DNA from: Candidatus Tepidiaquacellales bacterium UBA6667
GTDB lineage: Bacteria; Bacteroidota; Ignavibacteria; Tepidaquicellales; Tepidaquicellaceae
Length of the DNA: 21,462 nt
NCBI GenBank assembly: GCA_002455255.1
Contig: DKKL01000045.1
Coordinates: 1 to 21,462, forward strand
Direction of reading: 5' to 3'
Shown here: piece after piece, positions 7,238 through 16,262 of the stretch
How positions within the stretch are numbered: position 1 is the first letter of the stretch
How the letters are laid out: every line of letters begins with the position of its first letter
Notes under the pieces: generated by a model
Told to the model about the DNA's origin: nothing
What the model saw: the letters and a program-made list of their open reading frames with translations, nothing else
Database searches by the model: none
Position numbers and translations under genes: made by a program

Positions 7238-10200
7238 ATGTTAACCAGATCAGAAAAAAAAGTAAAAAGGTTTAACAAAATTTCAATCGGTTTATCTTCA
7301 ACAGAGATTATTACAGAAAATTCTCATGGTGAAGTTACCAAACCTGAAACAATAAATTATAGAACATTCAAACCGGATAAAGATGGTTTATTCTGTGAAA
7401 AAATATTTGGTCCTGTAAAAGACTGGGAATGTCATTGCGGTAAGTATAAAGGTATTAGATACAAAGGTATTGTTTGTGACAGATGCGGTGTGGAAATAAA
7501 TCAGAAATCTGTAAGAAGAGAAAGAATGGGGCATATCGCATTGTGTGTTCCTGTTGTTCACATTTGGTATTTCAGGTCTCTTCCTTCTAAAATTGGTTAC
7601 GTTCTTGGAATTTCCAATAAAGAATTGGAAAGAATAATCTATTATGAAACTTTTGTGGTTATCAGTCCGGGAAAAACTAAATTCAAGAAAAATCAGCTTA
7701 TAACTGAAGAAGAATATTTGGAAGTTGTTGATAATATGACTGAAGAAGAATATATGATGGATGACGATAATCCTAAAAAGTTTGTTGCCGGACAAGGTGG
7801 TGAAGCTATTAAAGATTTATTGAGAAGAGTAGATATCGAAGGCGAAATTTACAGATTAAGAAAAGAACTGAAAGAAGAACCTTCTGCTCTTAAAAAAACT
7901 GAGAATATAAAAAGATTAAGAGTTTTAGAAGCTTTCAGACCAAAAGAATTTGCAAAACCTAACAAACCTGAATGGATGGTGCTTGATGTTGTACCGGTTA
8001 TTCCTCCGGAGTTAAGACCACTTGTGCCATTAGAAGGCGGAAGATTTGCAACTTCAGATTTGAATGATTTATACAGAAGAGTTATAATCAGAAATAACAG
8101 ATTAAAAAGATTAATAGATATAAAAGCTCCTGAAGTTATTCTAAGAAATGAAAAAAGAATGTTGCAGGAAGCTGTAGATGCCTTGCTTGATAATTCAAGA
8201 AGAGTTACTGCGGTGAAATCTGAGAACAGAGCTTTAAAATCTTTATCTGATATTCTAAAAGGTAAACAAGGAAGATTCCGTCAGAATTTGCTTGGTAAAA
8301 GAGTTGATTATTCAGGAAGGTCAGTAATCGTTGTTGGACCTGAATTAAAACTTCATCAGTGCGGTCTTCCTAAAGATATGGCTCTTGAGCTTTTCAAACC
8401 TTTCGTTATCAGAAGACTAATCGACAGAGATTACGTTAAAACTGTTAAGAGTGCAAAAAAATTAATTGATAAAAGAACACCTGAAGTGTGGGATATTCTA
8501 GAAAATGTAATTGACGGACATCCTGTACTTTTGAACAGAGCACCAACTCTACACAGATTGAGTATTCAGGCATTTCAACCTGTACTTATTGAGGGAAAAG
8601 CTATAACGCTTCATCCATTGGTTTGTATAGCGTTTAATGCGGATTTTGACGGTGACCAAATGGCTGTTCACGTTCCATTATCTTATGATGCTCAGCTTGA
8701 AGCAGGTATCCTGATGCTTTCTTCTCATAATATTCTTTCTCCTCAGAATGGTGAAGCGATTATAAAACCTCACCAGGAAATGATTTTAGGAAATTATTAT
8801 CTTACTAAAGAATTAAAAGGTGATTTAGGTGAAGGTAAAATTTTCTCATCACCTGAAGAAGTTATGATTGCAAACGAAAATAAAAGATTAGGTTTGCATG
8901 CGAGAATAAAAGTAAGAATTAATGGACAAATTATAGAAACCACAACCGGAAGAGTTATATTTAATAAAATCATTCCTGCTAAAATTCCTTTCGTGAATGA
9001 TTTGATGAAAAAGAAAAAACTTATTGAATTAATCGGAACGATTTATAACAAATGTGGAAATTATGAAACTGCTGTTTTCCTTGATAAATTAAAAGAGATA
9101 GGATTTAAATATGCTACCGAAGGTGGTTTATCAGTAAATATTGATGATATTGAAGTGCCGGATACTAAATGGAAAATTATTGAAGATGCTCAAAAAGAAG
9201 TTTCAAAAATTGAAAAAGCAAAATCACGTGGTCTCATCACAGAGAATGAAAGATATAATAACGTTATTGATATTTGGTCACACGTTAGAGATGATGTAAA
9301 AAGAGACTTAATGCATAATTTGACACGTTCTAAAAATGGATTTAATTCATTGCATATGATGATTGATTCCGGTGCAAGGGGTTCTGCTGATCAGGTTTCT
9401 CAGCTTGCGGGTATGAGAGGTCTTATGCAGAAACCACAAAAATCTTTAACCGGTCAGGCTGGTGAAATTATTGAAAACCCTATTCTTGCTAACTTTAAAG
9501 AAGGTCTTTCAATTCTTGAATACTTTATATCTACTCACGGTGCTCGTAAAGGTCTTGCTGATACTGCGTTGAAAACAGCTGATGCCGGATATCTGACAAG
9601 AAGACTTGTGGATGTTGCACAGGACGTTATTATAAATGAAAAAGATTGCGGTACTAACAGAGGTGTTGAAACTGAAGCTCTAAAAGAAGGTGAAGATATT
9701 AAAGAACCTTTGGAAGAAAGAATTTTAGGAAGAGTTTCTGCGGTTGATGTGATTGATCCACTTTCAAAAAAATTGCTTGTAAAAGCAGGTGAAGAAATTG
9801 ATGAAGATAAAGCAGCATTAATAAAAGAATCACCAATTACCGCTGTCGAAATCAGATCAGTACTTACATGTAAATCTAAAAGAGGTGTTTGTGCTAAGTG
9901 TTACGGAAGAAATCTTGCAACAGGCAAAATGGTTGAAATAGGTGAGGCAGTCGGAATTATAGCTGCTCAGTCAATCGGTGAACCGGGAACTCAGCTTACT
10001 TTAAGAACATTCCACATTGGAGGAACTGCAAGTAAAATTGTTGAGCAATCAAGAGTTACTTCTAAATTTGAAGGTAAAGTAAAATTTGAAAATATTAAAT
10101 TAGTTGAGTATAGCGGAGTTGCAGGTGATAATCTTATAGCAATCAGTAGAAATGGAAAAATTAATATTATAGATGAAAACGGTTCTCAATTAATTTCTTA

Positions 10201-11497
10201 CAAAGTTGAGTATGGTTCTAAACTATTAGTTAAAAATGGTGAAAAGATTTCTAAGAATGGAGTGTTATATGAGTGGGATCCATACAATACGGTTATTGTT
10301 GCTGAAAATGACGGTGCTATTAAATATGTTGATTTAAAAGAAAATGAACAGTATGAATTGGTTCAAGATGAACAAACCAGTCACTTCCAGAAAACTGTTA
10401 TAGAATCAAAGGATAAAACAAAAAGTCCTACACTGGAAATCATAAACCCTAAAACAGGAAAAGTATTGAGTTCATACCTTATTCCTGCAAAAGCTAACTT
10501 GTTAGTTGATGATGGGAATGAAGTAAAAGCCGGTGCAACACTTGTTAAAATTCCGAGAGATTCAGGAAAAACAAGGGATATTACCGGAGGTCTGCCAAGA
10601 GTAACTGAGTTATTTGAAGCAAGAAGCCCAAGTGATCCTGCGAAAATTGCTGAAATTGATGGAAGAGTTGAAATCGGAAAACTTTCAAGAGGAAGCAGAG
10701 AAGTCAAAATCCACAGTGAAGATGGTTCTAAAATTGTTGATTATAAAATTCCAATTGGAAAACATATTCTTGTGAGAAATGGTGATAATGTAAAAGCAGG
10801 TGAATCTTTAACTTCAGGTTCTTCAGATCCAATTGATATATTAAAGATTAAAGGTATTGAGAAAGTTCAGGAATATTTAGTTAACGAGATTCAGGAAGTT
10901 TACAGAATTCAAGGTGTTAAAATTAATGATAAACACATTGAAGTTATCGTAAAACAAATGCTTCAAAAAGTAAAAATTACTGATCCCGGTGATACGAGAT
11001 TCCTTGAAGGTGATGTCATTCATAAAAATATTTTTGCAGACAGAAATGAAGAAATTAGCGGAAAATTAATTGTGGAAAGTGATGACGAAGGTGGAAAATT
11101 CAAAGTCGGTGATATAGTTGAGAAAAAAGTGATTAAAGAACACAATTCACAACTAAAAAAGAAAAATAAAAAGCCGGTTGAAACAAGAGAAGCTATAGCA
11201 GCTACTGCAGATGCTATTTTGCTCGGAATTACTCAAACTTCATTAAGCACTGAAAGTTTTATATCTGCTGCTTCATTCCAGGAAACTACAAAAGTATTAA
11301 CTGATGCTTCTATCAGAGGTAAAGTTGATAATTTGATGGGATTAAAAGAAAACGTTGTAATTGGACAATTAATCCCTGCAGGTACTGGTTTGAAAAAATA
11401 CAGACAATTGCTTGTATCAGGTCCCGGTGAATATGGCGTAGCAAAAGGTACTGAAGTTGATGTTAAAGAAGAAGTAAAAATTTCCGAAGAAGTATAA
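7238..11497 (+). CDS. rpoC: DNA-directed RNA polymerase subunit beta'
   Basis: RpoC is the beta' subunit, holding the catalytic magnesium, bridge helix and trigger loop. The 1419 residues agree with full-length bacterial RpoC. The N-terminal zinc site uses C65, C67, C80 and C83 (CHCG...CDRCG). The catalytic motif NADFDGD supplies D469, D471 and D473. A second zinc site is formed by C804, C878, C885 and C888. The bridge-helix/trigger-loop region GEAVGIIAAQSIGEPGTQLT followed by LRTFHIGG is intact. The C-terminal part (about 1190-1400) has the usual GIEKVQEYLVNEIQEVYRIQ and an ATADAILLGITQTSL segment close to the family pattern. A strong terminator follows 19 nt after the stop. No frameshift or truncation is seen. 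Confidence 0.98.
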   Translation: MLTRSEKKVKRFNKISIGLSSTEIITENSHGEVTKPETINYRTFKPDKDGLFCEKIFGPVKDWECHCGKYKGIRYKGIVCDRCGVEINQKSVRRERMGHIALCVPVVHIWYFRSLPSKIGYVLGISNKELERIIYYETFVVISPGKTKFKKNQLITEEEYLEVVDNMTEEEYMMDDDNPKKFVAGQGGEAIKDLLRRVDIEGEIYRLRKELKEEPSALKKTENIKRLRVLEAFRPKEFAKPNKPEWMVLDVVPVIPPELRPLVPLEGGRFATSDLNDLYRRVIIRNNRLKRLIDIKAPEVILRNEKRMLQEAVDALLDNSRRVTAVKSENRALKSLSDILKGKQGRFRQNLLGKRVDYSGRSVIVVGPELKLHQCGLPKDMALELFKPFVIRRLIDRDYVKTVKSAKKLIDKRTPEVWDILENVIDGHPVLLNRAPTLHRLSIQAFQPVLIEGKAITLHPLVCIAFNADFDGDQMAVHVPLSYDAQLEAGILMLSSHNILSPQNGEAIIKPHQEMILGNYYLTKELKGDLGEGKIFSSPEEVMIANENKRLGLHARIKVRINGQIIETTTGRVIFNKIIPAKIPFVNDLMKKKKLIELIGTIYNKCGNYETAVFLDKLKEIGFKYATEGGLSVNIDDIEVPDTKWKIIEDAQKEVSKIEKAKSRGLITENERYNNVIDIWSHVRDDVKRDLMHNLTRSKNGFNSLHMMIDSGARGSADQVSQLAGMRGLMQKPQKSLTGQAGEIIENPILANFKEGLSILEYFISTHGARKGLADTALKTADAGYLTRRLVDVAQDVIINEKDCGTNRGVETEALKEGEDIKEPLEERILGRVSAVDVIDPLSKKLLVKAGEEIDEDKAALIKESPITAVEIRSVLTCKSKRGVCAKCYGRNLATGKMVEIGEAVGIIAAQSIGEPGTQLTLRTFHIGGTASKIVEQSRVTSKFEGKVKFENIKLVEYSGVAGDNLIAISRNGKINIIDENGSQLISYKVEYGSKLLVKNGEKISKNGVLYEWDPYNTVIVAENDGAIKYVDLKENEQYELVQDEQTSHFQKTVIESKDKTKSPTLEIINPKTGKVLSSYLIPAKANLLVDDGNEVKAGATLVKIPRDSGKTRDITGGLPRVTELFEARSPSDPAKIAEIDGRVEIGKLSRGSREVKIHSEDGSKIVDYKIPIGKHILVRNGDNVKAGESLTSGSSDPIDILKIKGIEKVQEYLVNEIQEVYRIQGVKINDKHIEVIVKQMLQKVKITDPGDTRFLEGDVIHKNIFADRNEEISGKLIVESDDEGGKFKVGDIVEKKVIKEHNSQLKKKNKKPVETREAIAATADAILLGITQTSLSTESFISAASFQETTKVLTDASIRGKVDNLMGLKENVVIGQLIPAGTGLKKYRQLLVSGPGEYGVAKGTEVDVKEEVKISEEV

Positions 11498-11510
11498 ATC
11501 TGATTAAATA

Positions 11511-11552
11511 AAAATTATGCCATTAGCAGTATCTGTTAATGGCATATTTTAT
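11511..11552 (+). terminator. rho-independent terminator after rpoC
   Basis: ATGCCATTA (11517-11525) pairs perfectly with TAATGGCAT (11537-11545) around an 11-nt loop. It is flanked by AAAA (11511-11514) and a T-rich tract ATTTTATT (11546-11553). The A-tract/T-tract symmetry could also allow activity in the opposite direction. It ends the rpoC transcription unit. The next gene starts only 20 nt later. Confidence 0.88.
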
Positions 11553-11572
11553 TAAAGTAAGAATAATTAATA

Positions 11573-12196
11573 ATGAAAAATTATCTGTTTATTTTATCTT
11601 TTCTTTTAGTTATTACATCGTGTGAATTTAAAAAAATAGATGATGAATCAGGTTTAAATTTAAAACAAAATGATATAAACACTTTTTCTAATTTTGAAAA
11701 AGGTGAGTATTATTATAAAAAAATAGATTATCCAACCGCTTTAAGTTGGTATAAACAGGTATTACCTAATGATCCTAACTATCAGTTAGCATTAGAACAA
11801 ATCGGTAGATGTGAATCTTATATCCGCCGTTCAACACAATCTCAATTAAACGATTCAACTCCAAAAGATTTTCTTTTAATCTCTGCCAGCGATTCATCAG
11901 GTGTAATAAGAATGGATATCGCAGTAAAAGGCGAAGATAATAAAATCGTTGCTGTCGTTGATAGCTTAGTTAATTCAAATAAATCTGCTGCTGAAATTTT
12001 TATAAATGTATTTGACAGCCATGAAGTCGGATACGGATATATGAGAAAAATATCGGATGATTCCGGAATGATTTCTCAATCAGTTAAAGATTCCCTCCAA
12101 AGACACTACACACATTTCTTAACAGTCTCCCCTGACGGGAACAGAGTGTTGCTCAAAAACAGTGGCGGCACATGGACTGAACTCAAAAAATATTAA
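11573..12196 (+). CDS. predicted lipoprotein with one TPR-like repeat, unknown function
   Basis: I do not recognise this 207-residue protein. It opens with a short charged segment and a hydrophobic stretch (MKNYLFILSFLLVITSC), a convincing lipoprotein signal with the lipid-modified cysteine at C17, so the mature protein is likely membrane-anchored and exported. Residues about 43-82 read as a TPR-like helix pair: FEKGEYYYKKIDYPTALSWY followed by KQVLPNDPNYQLALEQIGRC. The C-terminal part (about 95-207) looks like a mixed alpha/beta domain with no motif I can name. It ends with HFLTVSPDGNRVLLKNSGGT, which resembles a beta strand-turn element. It sits alone between the rpoC terminator and the mraZ promoter, so context gives no functional clue. 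The ATG is the only start that retains the signal peptide. Confidence 0.8.
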   Translation: MKNYLFILSFLLVITSCEFKKIDDESGLNLKQNDINTFSNFEKGEYYYKKIDYPTALSWYKQVLPNDPNYQLALEQIGRCESYIRRSTQSQLNDSTPKDFLLISASDSSGVIRMDIAVKGEDNKIVAVVDSLVNSNKSAAEIFINVFDSHEVGYGYMRKISDDSGMISQSVKDSLQRHYTHFLTVSPDGNRVLLKNSGGTWTELKKY

Positions 12197-12205
12197 TTAT
12201 AATCT

Positions 12206-12237
12206 TTAATTCTACTGCTAAGTTCAGATAGAATTAA
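12206..12237 (+). repeat. inverted repeat after the lipoprotein gene
   Basis: TTAATTCTA (12206-12214) pairs with TAGAATTAA (12229-12237), and the stem may extend through CTG/CAG with a bulge. It is 9 nt beyond the lipoprotein stop. It is AT-rich and no U-run follows, so it is at best a weak terminator or a 3'-end stabilising hairpin. It is the only structured element seen before the mraZ promoter. Confidence 0.4.
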
Positions 12238-12281
12238 TGCCAAAAAACTTCTTATATTCTTCAAATTATTTAATTTGTGGT

Positions 12282-12311
12282 TTGACTTTTAATATATTTT
12301 AGTTATTTTTG
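12282..12311 (+). promoter_or_regulatory. promoter of the mraZ-mur (dcw) operon
   Basis: A -35-like TTGACT (12282-12287) is followed after 16 nt by TATTTTTG (12304-12311). That matches the TAnnTTTG -10 used by the primary sigma factor of Bacteroidota and relatives. The predicted start of transcription is about 12316-12318, giving a leader of about 60 nt before the mraZ ATG. It is the clearest promoter in the window, and MraZ-type boxes begin at its predicted start site. Confidence 0.7.
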
Positions 12312-12315
12312 TATT

Positions 12316-12345
12316 AAAGTGGAGTGAAGTGGAGGAAAGTGGAGA
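12316..12345 (+). promoter_or_regulatory. three MraZ-type operator boxes, 10-nt period
   Basis: Three directly repeated 10-mers sit end to end: AAAGTGGAGT, GAAGTGGAGG and AAAGTGGAGA, with the constant part AAGTGGAG. MraZ proteins are known to bind arrays of short direct repeats with about one helical turn spacing upstream of mraZ (TGGGN boxes in E. coli, AAAGTG-type boxes in Mycoplasma). The array overlaps or directly follows the predicted transcription start and ends 31 nt before the mraZ ATG, which favours autorepression by MraZ. Confidence 0.85.
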
Positions 12346-12376
12346 ATCATTCCAATTTAAACTTAATTATTAACTA

Positions 12377-12829
12377 ATGTTTCAAGGTCACGCAAATTGT
12401 ACTTTAGATAACAAATCCAGGATTATATTACCTGCGAAGTTTCGCAAAAATATAAACCCGGAAGTTAATAAATTAATTATTACCCGTGGAATGGAGAAGT
12501 CCCTCCTTGTTTACCCAAATGATGAATGGCTCAAACTCACATCAGTCTTAAAAAATTTCAATTCATTTAATCCCGAAGAAAGAAGTTTTATCAGAAGTTT
12601 TTTAATGTATGCTCACGAAGTTGAATTGGATTCTCAAAGCAGAATTTTATTAACCCAGGATTTAATTGAATATGCGAATATTAAAAAAGATATAATCGTA
12701 TTAGGTCTGTTAGATAAAATGGAACTATGGGACCCAAAAACTAAAACAAAATATGATAACTCTCAGGAGAAATCGTATGAAGAAATTGCAAGTTTAGTTG
12801 CTTCCAAAGTCAATTCTGTGAATGAATAA
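12377..12829 (+). CDS. mraZ: transcriptional regulator MraZ
   Basis: MraZ is a DNA-binding protein of the SpoVT/AbrB fold that forms ring-like oligomers. It represses the dcw operon in the bacteria where it has been tested. The 150-residue length is normal. It has two tandem half-barrel repeats with the family signature: CTLDNKSRIILPAKFR (residues 8-23) and VELDSQSRILLTQDL (82-96), each with the conserved Asp/Ser-Arg pair. It is the first gene of the cluster, directly after a promoter and three repeat boxes that are its likely target. The stop overlaps the rsmH start by one base (TAATG). No Shine-Dalgarno sequence precedes the ATG; the GGAGG in the boxes is too far upstream. Confidence 0.96.
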   Translation: MFQGHANCTLDNKSRIILPAKFRKNINPEVNKLIITRGMEKSLLVYPNDEWLKLTSVLKNFNSFNPEERSFIRSFLMYAHEVELDSQSRILLTQDLIEYANIKKDIIVLGLLDKMELWDPKTKTKYDNSQEKSYEEIASLVASKVNSVNE

Positions 12830-13782
12830 TGTATGAAGATATATATCATGTACCTGTATTACTAAACGAAACGATTGATTTGCTTATAAATGAAAATTTA
12901 GACAGACAAATTATAGTTGACGGAACATTAGGAGGCGGTGGATATAGTGAATTAATCTGTAAAAGATTTAACGAATTAAATTCAAAAGATAACTTACTAA
13001 TATGTTTTGATAAAGATGAACATGCTATTAGTTTTGCTTCAAACAGGTTAAAAATATATTCTGAAAAAATTATTATTGAAAAGGGAAATTTTGCAGATAT
13101 GAGATTAGCTCTAAAAAAACATAATATTCCATCTGTAACAGGAATCGTTCTTGATCTTGGGCTTTCTTCATATCAGCTTGAAAATGAAGATGGGTTTAGT
13201 TTTATGAGAAATACAACACTTGATATGCGTGCCGATAAAGAAAAAACTCTGACTGCAAAAGATATATTGAATAGTTATTCTGCAGAAGAATTATCAGTAA
13301 TTTTTGAACAATTTGGTGAAATAGGAAATCCTGACAGATTATCAGAATCTATAGCGTTATACAGAAAAATTTCTCCGTTTAAAACAACAGAAGATTTGAC
13401 TCATCTGATAGATGCGAAATATAAGATTGATAAAAAAAATAAAATGAATTTTCTGGCAAAAATTTTTCAGGCATTAAGAATTGAGGTAAACGGAGAATTG
13501 GAAGATTTAAAATCAATTTTAAGTGATTCCAAAGATTTACTCCAAAGAGGCGGAAGAATAGCTGTAATAACTTATCATTCACTGGAAGACAGAATAGTAA
13601 AATTATATTTCAAAGAAAAAAGTTTTAAAGAAAAAAAATCAAAATATTCAATTGATAAAAATGATTTAATTAATCCGGAATTTAAACTTGTAAATAAAAA
13701 AGTAATTACACCAAGTTATAAAGAAATCTCGGAAAATCCGAGATCAAGGAGTGCAAAACTGAGAGTAGCGGAAAAGTTATGA
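12829..13782 (+). CDS. rsmH: 16S rRNA (cytosine-1402-N4)-methyltransferase RsmH
   Basis: RsmH (formerly MraW) uses S-adenosylmethionine to methylate N4 of C1402 in the decoding centre of 16S rRNA. The 317-residue length is typical. The start HVPVLLNETIDLL is characteristic. The SAM-binding loop is DGTLGGGGYSE (D31 to E41). Further family motifs are IVLDLGLSSYQLE, LDMRAD, FQALRIEVNGELEDL and AVITYHSLEDRIVK, plus the C-terminal NPRSRSAKLRVAEK. The ATG at 12829 overlaps the mraZ stop. The gene end overlaps the next start in ATGA (13779-13782), so expression is translationally coupled at both ends. Confidence 0.97.
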   Translation: MYEDIYHVPVLLNETIDLLINENLDRQIIVDGTLGGGGYSELICKRFNELNSKDNLLICFDKDEHAISFASNRLKIYSEKIIIEKGNFADMRLALKKHNIPSVTGIVLDLGLSSYQLENEDGFSFMRNTTLDMRADKEKTLTAKDILNSYSAEELSVIFEQFGEIGNPDRLSESIALYRKISPFKTTEDLTHLIDAKYKIDKKNKMNFLAKIFQALRIEVNGELEDLKSILSDSKDLLQRGGRIAVITYHSLEDRIVKLYFKEKSFKEKKSKYSIDKNDLINPEFKLVNKKVITPSYKEISENPRSRSAKLRVAEKL

Positions 13783-14081
13783 AAGAGGGAGTTAAAAAAA
13801 TATCAATATTATATGTATTGCTGGCTTTTATAATAATGTCTGTTGTGTTAATAATTTATATCAATAACATAATATATTATAATAAATTGTCGGTCCAAAT
13901 TGTAAATTTAAAAGATGAAATTGATAAAACTAAAGGTGAAAATGATTTTCTCAGGACAGAATTTGAACAATTATCTATATTTGAAAAAATAAATTTACAG
14001 GCACGTGAGAAGTTTGGATTGTATTATAATGATTCTGCATTAGTTAGAAATGAGTTAATTAAAATAAACATTACTGAATGA
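13779..14081 (+). CDS. ftsL: FtsL-like cell division protein
   Basis: FtsL is a small bitopic membrane protein that with FtsB and FtsQ forms the subcomplex activating septal FtsWI. FtsL homologues diverge widely in sequence, so the call rests on architecture and position. The 100-residue protein has a short cytoplasmic N-terminus, one membrane segment (about residues 8-28, rich in Ile/Val/Leu) and a periplasmic helix with heptad-like spacing (about 36-66, LSVQIVNLKDEIDKTKGEND). It ends with an EKINLQAREKFGL segment, which resembles the conserved end of the FtsL/FtsB coiled coil. The position between rsmH and the division transpeptidase is where ftsL lies in most dcw clusters. It overlaps rsmH by 4 nt. 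Confidence 0.82.
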   Translation: MKEGVKKISILYVLLAFIIMSVVLIIYINNIIYYNKLSVQIVNLKDEIDKTKGENDFLRTEFEQLSIFEKINLQAREKFGLYYNDSALVRNELIKINITE

Positions 14082-14087
14082 TATAAA

Positions 14088-16262
14088 ATGTACTTTTTAG
14101 CAAAAAAAAATACTGATAATAAAATTAATCCGAGAAGGAGAGTAAATATTGTTCTCTTTTGTCTTATAATATTATTCGGAATAATATTTTACAGATTACT
14201 TCAAGTGCAGGTTATAGATTCAGCAAAATATAAACTTGCAGCTAAAAAACAATATGAAACAAAAGTAATTTTATATCCATCAAGAGGATTAATATTTGAC
14301 AGGAATATGAATTTAATGGTGTCTAATTCATTCCAGTTTTCAATTGCAGCAGATCCGAATATGATTGATAACAAAGATTCCGTTGCTTCAGTATTGGCAA
14401 GCAGATTGAAAAATGATAAACAAATTTATCTTGATAAATTAAATACACCTAATTCTTCGTTTGTGTATATAGAGAAAAAATTAATGCCTGAGGCAATAAA
14501 TGGTCTTGATACGCTTGATATCAACGGGTTAATTGTTTTGAAAGAACCAGTAAGAGTTTATAATTATAACTCATTAGCATCTCAAATTCTCGGATTTACA
14601 AATACATCAAATCAAGGTTTATCGGGAATTGAATTAGCGATGAATAAAGAATTAGCCGGTAAAGAAGGCTATATGATAATGAAAAGAGATGGCAAAGGGA
14701 ACAAAAGACCTGATAATGATTATCCCGGCAAAGATCCTGAAAAAGGAAATGATTTAGTATTAACTGTTGACATAAATATTCAGAAAATCCTTGAAGAGGA
14801 ATTATCTAATGCTGTCATAGGTAATAACGCAACTAATGGTAAAGGTGTTATTTTAAATGTAAAAACCGGTGAAGTTCTTGCAATTTCTTCATTTCCGACT
14901 TTTAATCCAAATGATATTAAAACTCATGATTCAGTTGGAATGAAGAATACTGTTATAACTGATATTTTCGAACCTGGTTCAACATATAAATTAATTACTG
15001 TTGCTGCTTCGCTTGAGGAAAACCTTGAGTCCCCAAGTTCAATAATAGCAACTGAACAAGGACAAATGGATATTAATGGAAATAGAATTACTGATTCTTA
15101 TGCTTCAACAAATATGACTTTTAAACAGGCAATTGAAAATTCATCAAACGTTGCAATGATGAAAATTGCAAAGAAAATTGGAAATGAAAAGTTTTATAAA
15201 TATTCTCGCGATTTTGGATTCGGAATTTACAGCGGAATTGATTTGCCGGGTGAAAACAGAGGAAGTTTAAAAAGACCAATGGATTTTTCAAGTGGTTCCC
15301 TTGAGTATATGTCAATCGGTTATCAGGTTGCTATTAATACAATGCAGTTGGCATGTGCTTATTCAACAGTAGCAAATAATGGTTTAATGATGAAACCTTT
15401 TGTATTGAAAAGAGAAATTGGAAATGACGGAAAAATAAATTTTGAAAATAAACCGGTTGCGGTAAGGCAAGTAATTTCAGAAAAAACAGCTAAAACCCTG
15501 ACATCATTATTAACAGGTGTTGTAGAGCAAGGTACTGCAACAGATGCCGGGATAGAAGGTGTAAGGATAGCTGGTAAAACAGGAACATCTCAAAAAATTG
15601 TTAACGGAAAATATTCAAGTAACTCACATACATCATCATTTGTAGGATATCTGCCTGCTGAAAACCCAGTATTGTTAATTGCAATAGTCCTTGATGATCC
15701 TAAAGCCGGTCAATATTATGGCGGAAAAGTTTCAGCACCTGTTTTTAAAAATATTGCTCAGAGAATACTATCTTATAAAAATATAGAGGAGTTGAATTTT
15801 GATTCGCCTCAGTTTGGAAAAGATGATGTCATATTAGTTTCCAATGATAAATCATTAAATGAAATTCTTGTACCTGATTTAACAGGGAAAAAATTGGGTG
15901 ATGCAATAGATATATTAAATCATTTAAAAATTAAATATGAATTGTCAAATGATAATTTAAACAATAACGGTGTATTACAAAAAATTATTGAATTTCAATC
16001 ACCTGCTGCTAATTCATATAGTCAATATAATGGTTTGGTTTTAAATCTTACTTTGCTAACCACTGTTAAACCTGAAGTTCAATTTATGAAAGTTCCTGAT
16101 GTAACAAATCTGAGTGTTAGGAAGGCGGTTAATTTGTTGGTATCTAAGGGATACAAAGTTGAAATTCAGGGTAGCGGTAAAGTGATTCAACAGATTCCGC
16201 AATCAGGGTCTGAACTAAAGAATGGTGAAAAAATAATAATTTTGTGCAATAATGATATCTGA
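14088..16262 (+). CDS. ftsI: division-specific peptidoglycan transpeptidase FtsI/PBP3 with two PASTA domains
   Basis: This class B penicillin-binding protein cross-links septal peptidoglycan, working with FtsW and FtsQLB. The 724-residue protein has an N-terminal membrane anchor (about 20-40, VNIVLFCLIILFGIIFYRLL). The dimerisation/pedestal domain starts near YPSRGLIFDRN. The transpeptidase domain has the three catalytic motifs S298-TYK, S352-S-N and K497-T-G. Two PASTA domains follow, at about residues 590-655 (VPDLTGKKLGDAIDIL) and 662-723 (VPDVTNLSVRKAVNLL). E. coli FtsI lacks PASTA repeats, while PASTA-bearing versions occur in Gram-positives and the FCB group. It starts 6 nt after ftsL and its stop overlaps murE by one base (TGATG). 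Confidence 0.94.
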   Translation: MYFLAKKNTDNKINPRRRVNIVLFCLIILFGIIFYRLLQVQVIDSAKYKLAAKKQYETKVILYPSRGLIFDRNMNLMVSNSFQFSIAADPNMIDNKDSVASVLASRLKNDKQIYLDKLNTPNSSFVYIEKKLMPEAINGLDTLDINGLIVLKEPVRVYNYNSLASQILGFTNTSNQGLSGIELAMNKELAGKEGYMIMKRDGKGNKRPDNDYPGKDPEKGNDLVLTVDINIQKILEEELSNAVIGNNATNGKGVILNVKTGEVLAISSFPTFNPNDIKTHDSVGMKNTVITDIFEPGSTYKLITVAASLEENLESPSSIIATEQGQMDINGNRITDSYASTNMTFKQAIENSSNVAMMKIAKKIGNEKFYKYSRDFGFGIYSGIDLPGENRGSLKRPMDFSSGSLEYMSIGYQVAINTMQLACAYSTVANNGLMMKPFVLKREIGNDGKINFENKPVAVRQVISEKTAKTLTSLLTGVVEQGTATDAGIEGVRIAGKTGTSQKIVNGKYSSNSHTSSFVGYLPAENPVLLIAIVLDDPKAGQYYGGKVSAPVFKNIAQRILSYKNIEELNFDSPQFGKDDVILVSNDKSLNEILVPDLTGKKLGDAIDILNHLKIKYELSNDNLNNNGVLQKIIEFQSPAANSYSQYNGLVLNLTLLTTVKPEVQFMKVPDVTNLSVRKAVNLLVSKGYKVEIQGSGKVIQQIPQSGSELKNGEKIIILCNNDI

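Noticed and set aside
12206..12237. Inverted repeat as a terminator for the lipoprotein gene
   Set aside because: The stem is AT-rich and no U-run follows, so I list it only as a repeat.
12319..12345. GGAGG/GGAGA runs upstream of mraZ that look like a Shine-Dalgarno sequence
   Set aside because: They lie more than 30 nt before the mraZ ATG, too far for an SD, and are explained by the three 10-nt MraZ boxes.
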